Below, one piece after another: positions 1-7,947 of a DNA stretch of 64,000 bases (positions are counted from its first letter, which is position 1; every line of letters begins with the position of its first letter). The DNA comes from Bacteroidetes bacterium UBA2322 (GTDB lineage Bacteria > Bacteroidota > Bacteroidia > Chitinophagales > UBA2359), in contig DDVC01000073.1 in the NCBI GenBank assembly GCA_002345145.1, positions 1 to 64,000 on the forward strand, written 5' to 3'. Below the pieces are notes generated by a model that saw only the letters and a list, made by a program, of their open reading frames with translations, was not told the origin of the DNA and searched no databases. The position numbers and the translations under genes are program-made.

Positions 1-1380
1 AAAAATGTAAATTTTTTTCAGTATAAAAACAATAAAGTTTTAGAAAAATTTTACAATAATTGGAACGATGAAAATGGTGCAAAAATCCATATAGCGCATT
101 TTGGAGACTCGCACGTGCAGCCCGATTATTTTACCTCCGTTGTCAGAAACTCACTTCAACAACTTAAAGGAAATGGAGGTAGAGGAATGATTTTTCCGTA
201 TGCTATAGCTAAAACCTACTCACAATCCGATTTTAAATCCGGTTTTACCGGTAATTGGTTCTCCTCTAACAGCATACACCAACCACCTAAATTACCGCTT
301 GGCGTTTCCGGCTTTGTAGCACATACCTCCGATACTGCTGCTTCTTTTTCAATTTACTTTACCAAACCCCTATCGCCGGGCGCTAAATTCATAAAAGTAT
401 TCTGTAACAAAGAAATAAGCGGCTATAACCTTACCGTCCAATCACGAAACAACTACCAAACTATCAGTTTTGCCAATTATACCGACCCCGATTTGCCATA
501 CTTATTGTTTTTCCTTCCCCAAGTTGGCGATACCATTGAATTTAAACTGCACAAATCGCTCAATGACTTTAAAACTTTTGAGCTACATGGAATCAGTATT
601 GAAAATGATACCGGCGGATTACTGTATCACAATTTAGGTGTAGGCGGAGCAACTTTTTCTGCCCTTTTGAACCAAACCTATTTTAAAAACCATTTCCCTA
701 TTTTAACCCCTGATTTGGTTATTCTTGACTGGGGAACCAACGATATTATCTACAATAACAGCCTTGATGATGAATTAGCCTCGGTTATGGTGAATACCAT
801 CACCAAAATCAGAACTGCCTATCCCGATGTTACCATTCTACTTACCTCTGTTCAGGATATGAACCGAAAAGGCGCCAATATATCCTCCGCTAAACAGTTT
901 GAAAACTTAGTGCGCAACATCGCTTTCCAATATGATTGCCTTTATTATGATTGGTATAGTGTGGCTGGCGGACCCAACTCCATGAAGTTGTGGTTTAATA
1001 ACAATCTTGCTGCCAAAGACAATATCCATCTTACAAAAAAGGGATACGAACTCAAGGGAAACCTCTTTACCGCCGCACTGCTTAATACTTTAAGTTTTTA
1101 TGGTAATAATCCGCAAAATTGCTGCATGGAGGCCGCTCAACAAGTTGAAACAACTTCTAACTCCATGCAATTTACCACCCCTTCACATCAAACCACTAAC
1201 GAAAAAGCAAATAAACTAACAAACATTCCGCACCGTAGTTACATAGTAAAGAGTGGCGATACACTCAGCTCTATTGCACGAAAAAACAACGTAAGTGTAT
1301 CCAATTTAATGAGCTGGAATAATCTTACCTCCGATAAAATTTATCCCGGGCAATCGCTGATAGTATCGCAAACTGAATGA
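1..1380 (+). CDS. SGNH/GDSL hydrolase with C-terminal LysM domain (5' truncated by window)
   Basis: The frame is open to base 1, so the true start lies outside the window; at least 459 residues are present. SGNH blocks are visible: HFGDSH near the left edge (catalytic Ser in GDS), the Asn-bearing block LDWGTNDI in the middle, and DNIHLTKKGY carrying the Asp/His pair near the C-terminal third. After a Thr/Ser-rich linker the last 45 residues form a LysM repeat (YIVKSGDTLSSIARKNNVSV and on to YPGQSLIV), which binds peptidoglycan. The family includes acyl esterases acting on cell-wall or exopolysaccharide acetyl groups. A periplasmic or surface esterase anchored to peptidoglycan is therefore inferred; the substrate is unknown. 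A GTG at 115 is an in-frame start candidate but would cut off the catalytic GDS block, so it is rejected. Confidence 0.85.
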   Translation, partial: KNVNFFQYKNNKVLEKFYNNWNDENGAKIHIAHFGDSHVQPDYFTSVVRNSLQQLKGNGGRGMIFPYAIAKTYSQSDFKSGFTGNWFSSNSIHQPPKLPLGVSGFVAHTSDTAASFSIYFTKPLSPGAKFIKVFCNKEISGYNLTVQSRNNYQTISFANYTDPDLPYLLFFLPQVGDTIEFKLHKSLNDFKTFELHGISIENDTGGLLYHNLGVGGATFSALLNQTYFKNHFPILTPDLVILDWGTNDIIYNNSLDDELASVMVNTITKIRTAYPDVTILLTSVQDMNRKGANISSAKQFENLVRNIAFQYDCLYYDWYSVAGGPNSMKLWFNNNLAAKDNIHLTKKGYELKGNLFTAALLNTLSFYGNNPQNCCMEAAQQVETTSNSMQFTTPSHQTTNEKANKLTNIPHRSYIVKSGDTLSSIARKNNVSVSNLMSWNNLTSDKIYPGQSLIVSQTE

Positions 1381-1450
1381 TATTATTCCAAAAAATGAGA
1401 TTGTAAACATCAATTGCTGAACATTTTTGTACACCCCTATCATACACGTT

Positions 1451-1472
1451 AAAGTTGCAACTCAACTTTTTT
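1451..1472 (+). terminator. Probable Rho-independent terminator of the SGNH-LysM gene
   Basis: A 7-bp stem (aaagttg / caacttt) encloses a 5-nt loop and runs into a T tract, about 70 nt after the stop. The stem is AT-rich and so only moderately convincing. Confidence 0.4.
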
Positions 1473-1565
1473 ACCACTAAAAGTGCCTATACCAAAAATG
1501 TTTGTAAATTGCGCCCCATTTTACCTATTTTGGGCATCACACTTTCACTACCGGTAATTTAAACT

Positions 1566-2792
1566 ATGTCTGCCACACAACCATTAACCCTGCTCTGCAT
1601 AGCCTCCTACTTTAAAGGCGCCGATTTTATGATTAGCGCCAAAGAACAAGGCTGCCGCGTACTGTTGCTCACTTCCAAAAAATTAGAAAACAAGCCCTGG
1701 CCCCGCACCCATTTAGACGATGTTTTTTACATGAACCAAACCGAAGACGGCTCATGGAACAACACCGATATGATAGAAGGTTTGGCGCACCTGATGCGTA
1801 CTACCTTTATTGACCGCATTATTGCCCTTGATGATTTTGATGTGGAAAAAGGGGCATTGCTCCGAGAACATTTTCGCATTCCGGGCATGGGGCAAACTAC
1901 CTCCCGACATTTTAGAGATAAACTTGCCATGCGGGTACGCGCCGCCGAAGCCGGTATTAGTGTGCCGGCATTTAGCGCCCTGTTTAACGATGAACAGATA
2001 CACCAGTTTACCCAATCGGTTGCTCCGCCTTGGGTGGTAAAACCCCGAAGCGAAGCCTCTGCCGCCGGTATCTATAAAATGCACAGCGCCGCCGAGTTAT
2101 GGGAACACCTCAACCATAAATTGGGCAACGACCGCCATAATTTTTTGGTTGAACAGTTTGCCCCGGGCGATGTATATCATGTTGATGGGCTTTCGGTTGC
2201 CGGCAAGGTGGTGTTTGCCCGCGCCTCTAAATACCTCAATACGCCTTTTGAAGTGGCGCACAGTGGCGGCATTTTCCGCTCCTGCTCGCTCCAATTGGGT
2301 TCAAACGAAGAAAAAGAACTGCTCAAAATGAACCAACAGGTGCTAAAAGCCTTTGGTATGCAGTTTAGCGCCTCACATACCGAAATTATTAAAAACCGCG
2401 AAACAGGACAACTCTACTTCCTCGAAACTTCTTCGCGCGTGGGTGGCGCTCATATAGCCGAGCAGGTGGAGTTTGCCACCGGCATTAACCTATGGAAAGA
2501 ATGGGCAAAAATAGAAGTGTGCATGGCAAAAGGCAAAACTTACCAACTGCCTCCGGTAAAAAAAGATTACAGTGGCATCATTATTTCGCTGACAAGGCAA
2601 GAAAAACCCGATGACAGCGCCTTTAATGACCCCGAAATTTGCTGGCGTTTACAAAACTTAGACCACCATATAGGTTTTATCCTTAAATCGGGTAATCAAA
2701 ACCGCATTATGGAGCTTTTAGAAACCTACGCCCAACGCATTTATGCCGATTTTCACGCATCGGCTCCTGCCCCCGATAAACCTGCGCATTAG
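1566..2792 (+). CDS. ATP-grasp domain protein
   Basis: A 408-residue cytosolic protein starting at the ATG at 1566. The central region has the ATP-grasp signature: a Lys-containing strand WVVKPRSEASAAGI (about 157-170), a second nucleotide-binding strand FLVEQFAPGDVYHVDG, and the metal-binding stretch YFLETSSRVGG (about 285-295). The N-terminal 100 residues look like the PreATP-grasp Rossmann-like domain. Members ligate a carboxylate to an amine or thiol through an acylphosphate; examples are D-Ala-D-Ala ligase, carbamoyl-phosphate synthase and dipeptide ligases. There is no biosynthetic partner next to it, so the substrate cannot be assigned. Its G+C is slightly higher than the neighbouring SGNH gene. 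Confidence 0.85.
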   Translation: MSATQPLTLLCIASYFKGADFMISAKEQGCRVLLLTSKKLENKPWPRTHLDDVFYMNQTEDGSWNNTDMIEGLAHLMRTTFIDRIIALDDFDVEKGALLREHFRIPGMGQTTSRHFRDKLAMRVRAAEAGISVPAFSALFNDEQIHQFTQSVAPPWVVKPRSEASAAGIYKMHSAAELWEHLNHKLGNDRHNFLVEQFAPGDVYHVDGLSVAGKVVFARASKYLNTPFEVAHSGGIFRSCSLQLGSNEEKELLKMNQQVLKAFGMQFSASHTEIIKNRETGQLYFLETSSRVGGAHIAEQVEFATGINLWKEWAKIEVCMAKGKTYQLPPVKKDYSGIIISLTRQEKPDDSAFNDPEICWRLQNLDHHIGFILKSGNQNRIMELLETYAQRIYADFHASAPAPDKPAH

Positions 2793-2800
2793 GTTTACCG

Positions 2801-2968
2801 CCCACATCGCAGAGCCGATTTGTTCTGTCTTACACGCTATTTTTCTGAAAAAAACAGGCATTATCACCCTAAAAATGCACCCCAAAACCTTAAAAAACGG
2901 ACAATATAAACTCCCCCCTTCTTTGAGGGGGGCTGAGGGGTGAGAACAAATCGGCTCTTCCCACATCG
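2801..2968. mobile_element. MITE-like non-autonomous element with 9-bp target site duplication
   Basis: A perfect 16-bp inverted repeat (agagccgatttgttct at 2811-2826; its reverse complement at 2943-2958) bounds a segment of about 150 bp. The segment is flanked by the 9-bp direct repeat cccacatcg at 2801-2809 and 2960-2968, the pattern left by transposition. Inside, near the right end, is a C6/G6 hairpin (2913-2918 with 2927-2932). No transposase fits in this length, so mobilisation in trans is inferred. The element sits in the gap between the ATP-grasp gene and the TauE gene. Confidence 0.75.
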
Positions 2969-3030
2969 GGTTTATGCCCTCTATTTACCGCTTTGTAACT
3001 ATTGCTACAAAAGCCCTGCCCATATAGCGC

Positions 3031-3038
3031 TACCTTTG
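3031..3038 (+). promoter_or_regulatory. Bacteroidota -7 box (TACCTTTG) for the TauE gene
   Basis: Matches TAnnTTTG, the -7 element of the Bacteroidota housekeeping sigma factor. It lies 20 nt before the ATG at 3058, implying a leader of about 13-15 nt. It is just right of the MITE, so the insertion may have displaced upstream control sequence. Confidence 0.55.
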
Positions 3039-3057
3039 CAGCCAAACTTAACTAATC

Positions 3058-3876
3058 ATGGAAATTTTAGGCTATCTGGCATCTGCAATTATTGGCATTT
3101 CGCTGGGGTTAATAGGTGGTGGCGGCTCTATACTTACCGTGCCGGTATTGGTGTATTTATTGCACGTGGACACCGTGCTTGCCACTGCTTACTCCTTATT
3201 TATTGTAGGCGCTACCAGTTTGGTAGGCGCTATACCCAAGTATAGGCAGGGTTTGGTGAGCATTAAAACCGCCCTCATTTTTGGCGCGCCTTCAATTGCT
3301 GCCGTTTATGCCACCCGCAAGTTTATAGTGCCCGCCATTCCCGATGTTATTTTTACCCTTGGCAGTTTTGTAGTTACCAAAGCCATACTCATTATGGTGT
3401 TGTTTGCCATACTGATGGTAGTGGCATCAGTAACCATGATACGAGAAAAAAAACAAAAAGATGCCAATGGCAACAACATAACCCCCCAAGAGCCTTCGGT
3501 TATCAGTTTTAACTATCCGCTCATCGTTTTAGAAGGCGCTGTGGTAGGTGTTTTAACCGGTTTGGTAGGCGCAGGCGGCGGGTTTTTAATTATTCCTGCG
3601 CTGGTACTGCTCACCAAAATGCCCATGAAAATGGCAGTAGGCACCTCGCTGCTTATTATTGCCGCCAAATCGCTCATCGGGTTTACCGGCGACATCGGGC
3701 ATTATGCCATCGACTGGAAACTGCTTTTCATTGTTACCACCATAGCCATTGCCGGTATCTTTATTGGCAGCGCTCTTTCTAAAAAAATTGATGGCGCTAA
3801 ACTTAAAAAAGCCTTTGGCTGGTTTGTGCTGGTAATGGGTATTTACATCTTGGCAAAAGAGATTTTTTTCAGCTAA
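3058..3876 (+). CDS. TauE/SafE-family membrane exporter of sulfur compounds
   Basis: A 272-residue integral membrane protein with about eight hydrophobic segments arranged as two similar halves. The first half starts GISLGLIGGGGSILTVPVLV and the second has GVLTGLVGAGGGFLIIPALV. These paired Gly-rich motifs are diagnostic of the TauE/SafE (DUF81) family, which exports sulfite, sulfoacetate or related anions. It is the first gene of a + strand run rich in sulfur enzymes (persulfide dioxygenase, rhodanese, thiosulfate dehydrogenase-like and SoxB-like). Export of sulfite or thiosulfate made by the neighbours is the natural inference. The start is the ATG at 3058, preceded by a good -7 box. Confidence 0.88.
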   Translation: MEILGYLASAIIGISLGLIGGGGSILTVPVLVYLLHVDTVLATAYSLFIVGATSLVGAIPKYRQGLVSIKTALIFGAPSIAAVYATRKFIVPAIPDVIFTLGSFVVTKAILIMVLFAILMVVASVTMIREKKQKDANGNNITPQEPSVISFNYPLIVLEGAVVGVLTGLVGAGGGFLIIPALVLLTKMPMKMAVGTSLLIIAAKSLIGFTGDIGHYAIDWKLLFIVTTIAIAGIFIGSALSKKIDGAKLKKAFGWFVLVMGIYILAKEIFFS

Positions 3877-3921
3877 CCGCCCTATGTAACATTAGTAACC
3901 AACATTGGGGTAATACCGCCG

Positions 3922-3929
3922 TAACTTTG
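3922..3929 (+). promoter_or_regulatory. Bacteroidota -7 box (TAACTTTG) for the CstB-like gene
   Basis: Perfect TAnnTTTG match in the 139-bp gap before the ATG at 4016. The predicted leader is about 80 nt, long for this window. Confidence 0.5.
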
Positions 3930-4015
3930 CACTATCAAACAAAGGAATTAACCCTCCACCATTTTCACCAACCAATTTTTTTCTCAAAATTTTAACCTAC
4001 AAAAAATACAAACCA

Positions 4016-5431
4016 ATGAAGTTAGAACAAATTTACACCGGCTGTTTAGCTCAGGGAGCTTACTATATTGAGTCGGAAGGTGAAGCCGTAGTAATTGACC
4101 CGCTTCGCGAGGTAAAACCCTACATGGAAAGAGCCGAAAAAGACGGCGCTAAAATTAAGTATGTTTTAGAAACACACTTTCACGCCGATTTTGTATCGGG
4201 GCACCTTGACCTTGCCAAACAAACCGGCGCTAAAATTGTGTATGGTCCTACCGCAAAGCCTAATTTTGATGCTTATATTGCACAAGACGGCGAAGAAATG
4301 AAAGTGGGTAAACTCACCATTAAAGTATTACACACGCCCGGTCATACTATGGAGTCATCTTGTTTTTTACTTTTAGACGAAAACGGACGCGAAAAAGCCG
4401 TATTTACCGGCGATACCCTCTTCATTAACGACGTAGGTCGTCCCGATTTGGCTCAAAAAGGCGCTATTACACAGGAAGTACTTGCCGGATACTTGTACGA
4501 CTCACTGCGCACCAAAATTATGACCTTGCCCGATGATGTAATTGTTTACCCGGGTCATGGCGCCGGTTCTGCCTGCGGCAAAAAAATGAGCAAAGAAACC
4601 GAAGATACCATTGGTAGGCAGAAAAGAGTGAACTACGCACTCCGCGCCGATATGACCAAAGATGAGTTTGTAACAGAGGTAATTACCGGCTTAATGCCCC
4701 CGCCCAGTTACTTCCCGCTCAACGCTAAAATGAACAAAGAAGGCTACGACAGCATAGACGAAGTACTGCACCGCGGCACACAGGCTCTAAGCCCCGAAGC
4801 CTTTGAAGCAGCCGCCAACGAAACCGAAGCCTTAGTTTTAGATACCCGCGCACCCGAAACTTTTGCCAAAGGTTTTATTCCCAACTCTATTAACATTGGT
4901 ATTGATGGCAATTTTGCCCCATGGGTAGGCGCTTTAATTCCTGATATTAAACAGCAAATCCTTATCATTACCGACCCCGGACGTGAAGAAGAAGTGGTAA
5001 CCCGCCTTGCCCGTGTAGGTTATGACTATACCATTGGCTACCTCAACGGGGGTTTTGATGCATGGGTAAACGCCGGTAAAGAAACCGACCACATTCGCAC
5101 CATTACCGTTGAAGAATTTGCCAAAGAACATAAGCAAAACCACAACATTAACATCATAGACGTAAGAAAATACAGCGAGTACGAATCGGAGCACATTGTA
5201 AATGCCGAAAACTTGCCCCTCGATTTTGTAAATGAGGCAATGGCTAAGGTGGACAAAAACAAAACCTATTACGTACACTGTGCCGGCGGTTACCGTTCCA
5301 TGATTTTTAACTCTATACTCCGCGCACGCGGTTACGATAACCTCATTGACGTACAGGGTGGCATGAAAGCCATTCGCGAAAGCGGCGAGTTCCCCGTTAC
5401 CGATTATGTAGAACCCGCAACCATGCTTTAA
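4016..5431 (+). CDS. CstB-like persulfide dioxygenase fused to two rhodanese domains
   Basis: A 471-residue cytosolic protein. Residues 1-230 form an ETHE1-type metallo-beta-lactamase fold. The metal motif THFHADFVSGH gives H54, H56, D58 and H63; TPGH gives H110, TGD gives D133, and PGHG gives H181. In persulfide dioxygenases this mononuclear iron site oxidises glutathione- or CoA-persulfide to sulfite. Residues about 265-355 form a rhodanese-like domain whose active loop reads DPGREEE with no cysteine. Residues about 365-458 form a catalytic rhodanese with C422 in HCAGGYRS. The order dioxygenase, pseudo-rhodanese, rhodanese is that of staphylococcal CstB, which makes thiosulfate from persulfide. 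It sits between the TauE exporter and a stand-alone rhodanese, consistent with sulfide detoxification or oxidation. Confidence 0.9.
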   Translation: MKLEQIYTGCLAQGAYYIESEGEAVVIDPLREVKPYMERAEKDGAKIKYVLETHFHADFVSGHLDLAKQTGAKIVYGPTAKPNFDAYIAQDGEEMKVGKLTIKVLHTPGHTMESSCFLLLDENGREKAVFTGDTLFINDVGRPDLAQKGAITQEVLAGYLYDSLRTKIMTLPDDVIVYPGHGAGSACGKKMSKETEDTIGRQKRVNYALRADMTKDEFVTEVITGLMPPPSYFPLNAKMNKEGYDSIDEVLHRGTQALSPEAFEAAANETEALVLDTRAPETFAKGFIPNSINIGIDGNFAPWVGALIPDIKQQILIITDPGREEEVVTRLARVGYDYTIGYLNGGFDAWVNAGKETDHIRTITVEEFAKEHKQNHNINIIDVRKYSEYESEHIVNAENLPLDFVNEAMAKVDKNKTYYVHCAGGYRSMIFNSILRARGYDNLIDVQGGMKAIRESGEFPVTDYVEPATML

Positions 5432-5459
5432 TAACACACGTTAAACATACGTTGCCAAA

Positions 5460-5506
5460 GTTGGGAGTGATAAAAGGTTACTGCCATTACACTCCCAACA
5501 TTTTTT
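5460..5506 (+). terminator. Rho-independent terminator after the CstB-like gene
   Basis: A 10-bp perfect stem (gttgggagtg at 5460-5469 with cactcccaac at 5490-5499) is followed directly by attttttg. It separates the CstB-like gene from the rhodanese gene at 5550. Confidence 0.8.
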
Positions 5507-5549
5507 GCAAAATATACAGTTAGCGTTAAACACTCATAATCCATAACTC

Positions 5550-5879
5550 ATGTTAGACTTTTTTCAACACCTGTTTGCCAAAGCCGAGTACGATTTAGAC
5601 GGCACAACATTTAAACAAAAATTTAACGAAAGTGGTAAAAACGCCGTTTTGTTAGATGTAAGAACCCGCGATGAATTTAAAATGGGCACTATACCCGGCT
5701 CTCAAAACATAGATTTTTATGCTGCCGATTTTAACACCAAAATTGAAGCGTTAGACAAATCTAAAACTTACTACGTTTTCTGCCGCAGTGGCAACCGAAG
5801 TGGTAAAACATGTAAAATGATGACCAATGCCGGCTTTACCGCCTACAATTTAGAAGGTGGTATTGGCGCATGGCGTTAG
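5550..5879 (+). CDS. Single-domain rhodanese-like sulfurtransferase
   Basis: A 109-residue protein consisting of one rhodanese domain without signal peptide. The active-site loop is YYVFCRSGNRSG, with the persulfide-carrying Cys followed by the CRxGxR pattern of single-domain sulfurtransferases. The N-terminal VLLDVRTRDEFKMGTIPGSQNI is the conserved CH2A-like segment. It probably moves sulfane sulfur in the cytosol and could feed persulfide to, or take thiosulfate from, the CstB-like enzyme upstream. A terminator between the two genes suggests its own transcript. Confidence 0.9.
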   Translation: MLDFFQHLFAKAEYDLDGTTFKQKFNESGKNAVLLDVRTRDEFKMGTIPGSQNIDFYAADFNTKIEALDKSKTYYVFCRSGNRSGKTCKMMTNAGFTAYNLEGGIGAWR

Positions 5880-5953
5880 TATAAACCGCTTGGGTAACAA
5901 AATCAGTAACACAAAAATTTGAAGGTGTGTTTGTCATAGTTGTTGTTTAAGCA

Positions 5954-6012
5954 AAATCCCCAAATTCCCTTGTTTTCGGGTAAACTGTAAATAATCGGGC
6001 ATTTGGGGATTT
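5954..6012 (+). terminator. Long inverted repeat, possible terminator after the rhodanese gene
   Basis: Perfect 12-bp arms (aaatccccaaat at 5954-5965 and its complement at 6001-6012) enclose a 35-nt loop, followed by a T-rich stretch. The loop is longer than in a typical terminator, so another structural role is possible. Confidence 0.45.
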
Positions 6013-6100
6013 ATTTTGGCTGCTTTATAGTATCTTGTTAAAAATTACAGCGCAAGTAAATATAACAATAACTTCGTTTACTAACGACAAACACAAATCA

Positions 6101-6760
6101 ATGAAAATTCCAACATTTGTTTCAAAGTTCAGAAAAAATATCGTCCTTATACCAGATGTTATTAACAAATGTAGCGGCATTAGTGTATTTGGACAATTGC
6201 TAAAATCATTCCTGTTCACCACCGATGTAGCCATTATCAGGAACACCAACAGCGATGCCATATTAGCCGTGTACCCTTTCACCCCACAACCTGTCATTTC
6301 ACATGCCTTAATTTTGGCAGCCGATAAACCTATTTTTTGTGGTATTGGCGGTGGGATTACTTCGGGCAACCGCTCTATCCGCCTTGCCGTAGATGCTGAG
6401 TTTAGGGGCGCTTTGGGTGTAATACTCAACAAACCTGCTCCCAACGACCTCATTAGCCGATTAAAAGAAAAAATTGATATACCTATAGTGATTACCGTAG
6501 TTTCTGAAAATGAAGACATTACCGGAAGAATTGAAGCGGGTGCCGATATTCTTAACGTTTCAGGCGCTGATAAAACTGCCGATATTGTGCTGAATATTCG
6601 CCAAAAATATCCCGATGTAGCCATTATAGCCACAGGTGGCAAAACCGATGAAACCATAACCAAAGTAATTGAAGCCGGTGCCAATGCTATTTCTTATACC
6701 CCGCCCTCTACCGGAGTGCTTTTTAAAAACATCATGCAGGCTTATCGTTCTCCTTCTTAA
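6101..6760 (+). CDS. TIM-barrel protein of the KDPG-aldolase/ThiE-like fold
   Basis: A 219-residue protein from the ATG at 6101; an upstream TTG at 6035 would add 22 residues of low-quality sequence and is not preferred. Features are those of a phosphate-binding beta/alpha barrel: alternating hydrophobic strands (VAIIRNTNSDAILAV, KPIFCGIGGGITSG, LGVILNKPAP, IPIVITVV, GADILNVSGAD) and a final VAIIATGGKTDETITKVIEAGA block. That last block is typical of barrels that bind a phosphate at strands 7 and 8. Similar proteins are annotated as putative hydrolases or aldolases without a proven reaction, and no catalytic residue is assigned here. It lies inside the sulfur gene run, 36 nt before the cytochrome gene, so co-transcription is likely. 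Confidence 0.7.
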   Translation: MKIPTFVSKFRKNIVLIPDVINKCSGISVFGQLLKSFLFTTDVAIIRNTNSDAILAVYPFTPQPVISHALILAADKPIFCGIGGGITSGNRSIRLAVDAEFRGALGVILNKPAPNDLISRLKEKIDIPIVITVVSENEDITGRIEAGADILNVSGADKTADIVLNIRQKYPDVAIIATGGKTDETITKVIEAGANAISYTPPSTGVLFKNIMQAYRSPS

Positions 6761-6796
6761 AATTGTTTTAGTACTGCCACAAAATATCCAACTTCT

Positions 6797-7900
6797 ATGC
6801 AAAAGACACCCATAGAACAAACCATTATTCGCATACTCAACCAAACAATGCTGGCGGCAAGCATCATTACCTTTGCCATGTTAGGTATAGCCATAGCGTT
6901 GCTGTTGGGCGTTTTTTCTCCTAAACCGTTAGTTAATTTTTCGGGCAATGCCACCCAAACAAACCAAGTGGCAATAAACAAGCCAATGCCTCCTGCCATT
7001 CCGCCCATTCCCGAAAAAAACTGGTGGAAAGCGCCTAACCCCGCCACCATTCCTGCCAATACCGAAGAGGGCAAACTAATTGCCTATGGCAAGGAACTCA
7101 TCAGCAATACCGCTGCCTACCTCGGACCCAAAGGCAGTGTGCGCCACAGCTCAAATGGTATGAACTGCCAAAACTGCCACCTCGATGCCGGCACCCGCAC
7201 ACTGGGCAACAATTACGGCGCAGTGGCAAGTACTTACCCCAAGTTCAGAGAGCGGTCGGGCAGTATGGAAAGCATTGAAAAACGGGTGAATGACTGTTTT
7301 GAACGCAGCCTTAATGGTAAACCCCTCGATTCGCTGAGCAAAGAAATGCGCGCCATTGTTGCCTACATCAACTGGTTGGGAAAAGACGTGCCAAAAGGCG
7401 ATAAACCCGATGGCTCAGGTATTTGGGAACTTGCCTATTTAGACCGACCGGCAAACCCCGAAAATGGCAAAGAAGTTTATACTCAAAAATGCCAAGTTTG
7501 CCACCAAGCCGATGGCAGCGGGCAACTAAACCCCGATGGTATTACTTACCTTTACCCGCCACTTTGGGGCAATAACAGCTACAACATCGGAGCGGGTTTG
7601 TACCGCCTATCCCGATTTGCCGGTTATGCTAAGGTTAATATGCCCTTAGGCGCTACTCACCAAATGCCCATGCTTACCGATGAAGAAGCCTGGGACGTGG
7701 CAGCTTTTGTAAACTCGCAACCGCGCCCCAAAAAAGACCTCAGCAAAGACTGGCCTAATATAGCCGGCAAACCCATTGACCACCCCTTTGGTCCATATCA
7801 CGATGGCTTTACCGAACAAGAACATAAATACGGACCCTTTAAACCCATAGCCCAAAAACGCAAACAACTGAAAGAAGCCGCAGTATCTGCTAAAAAATAA
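6797..7900 (+). CDS. tsdA: TsdA-like dihaem c-type cytochrome (thiosulfate dehydrogenase family)
   Basis: A 367-residue protein with one N-terminal membrane segment (about 17-40) and no clear cleavage site, so it is likely anchored with its haem domains in the periplasm. Two haem c motifs are present: CQNCH (C124, C127, H128) and CQVCH (C232, C235, H236). The linker between them carries RVNDCFERSLNGKPL with C167, the position of the unusual Cys axial ligand of haem 1 in TsdA. The AYGKELI and GSGIWELAYL surroundings also fit TsdA. TsdA enzymes join two thiosulfates to tetrathionate or run in reverse as tetrathionate reductases. The SoxB-like gene follows after 47 nt, supporting a role in periplasmic thiosulfate metabolism. 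Direction of the reaction cannot be read from sequence. Confidence 0.85.
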   Translation: MQKTPIEQTIIRILNQTMLAASIITFAMLGIAIALLLGVFSPKPLVNFSGNATQTNQVAINKPMPPAIPPIPEKNWWKAPNPATIPANTEEGKLIAYGKELISNTAAYLGPKGSVRHSSNGMNCQNCHLDAGTRTLGNNYGAVASTYPKFRERSGSMESIEKRVNDCFERSLNGKPLDSLSKEMRAIVAYINWLGKDVPKGDKPDGSGIWELAYLDRPANPENGKEVYTQKCQVCHQADGSGQLNPDGITYLYPPLWGNNSYNIGAGLYRLSRFAGYAKVNMPLGATHQMPMLTDEEAWDVAAFVNSQPRPKKDLSKDWPNIAGKPIDHPFGPYHDGFTEQEHKYGPFKPIAQKRKQLKEAAVSAKK

Positions 7901-7947
7901 CCTGCCCAACTTGCCAAACTATAACATACCACATAACAACAACACAC

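Noticed and set aside
2743..2943. 66-codon frame crossing into the MITE
   Set aside because: It joins the end of the ATP-grasp gene to the element in another frame and has no start signal; no transposase similarity.
4934..5437. 167-codon open frame antisense to the CstB-like gene
   Set aside because: It lies fully inside a gene with clear domains and shows no recognisable motif or promoter.
6025..6684. 219-codon open frame antisense to the TIM-barrel gene
   Set aside because: The + strand frame has conserved barrel motifs; the antisense frame is Ser/Ile/Thr-rich low-quality sequence.
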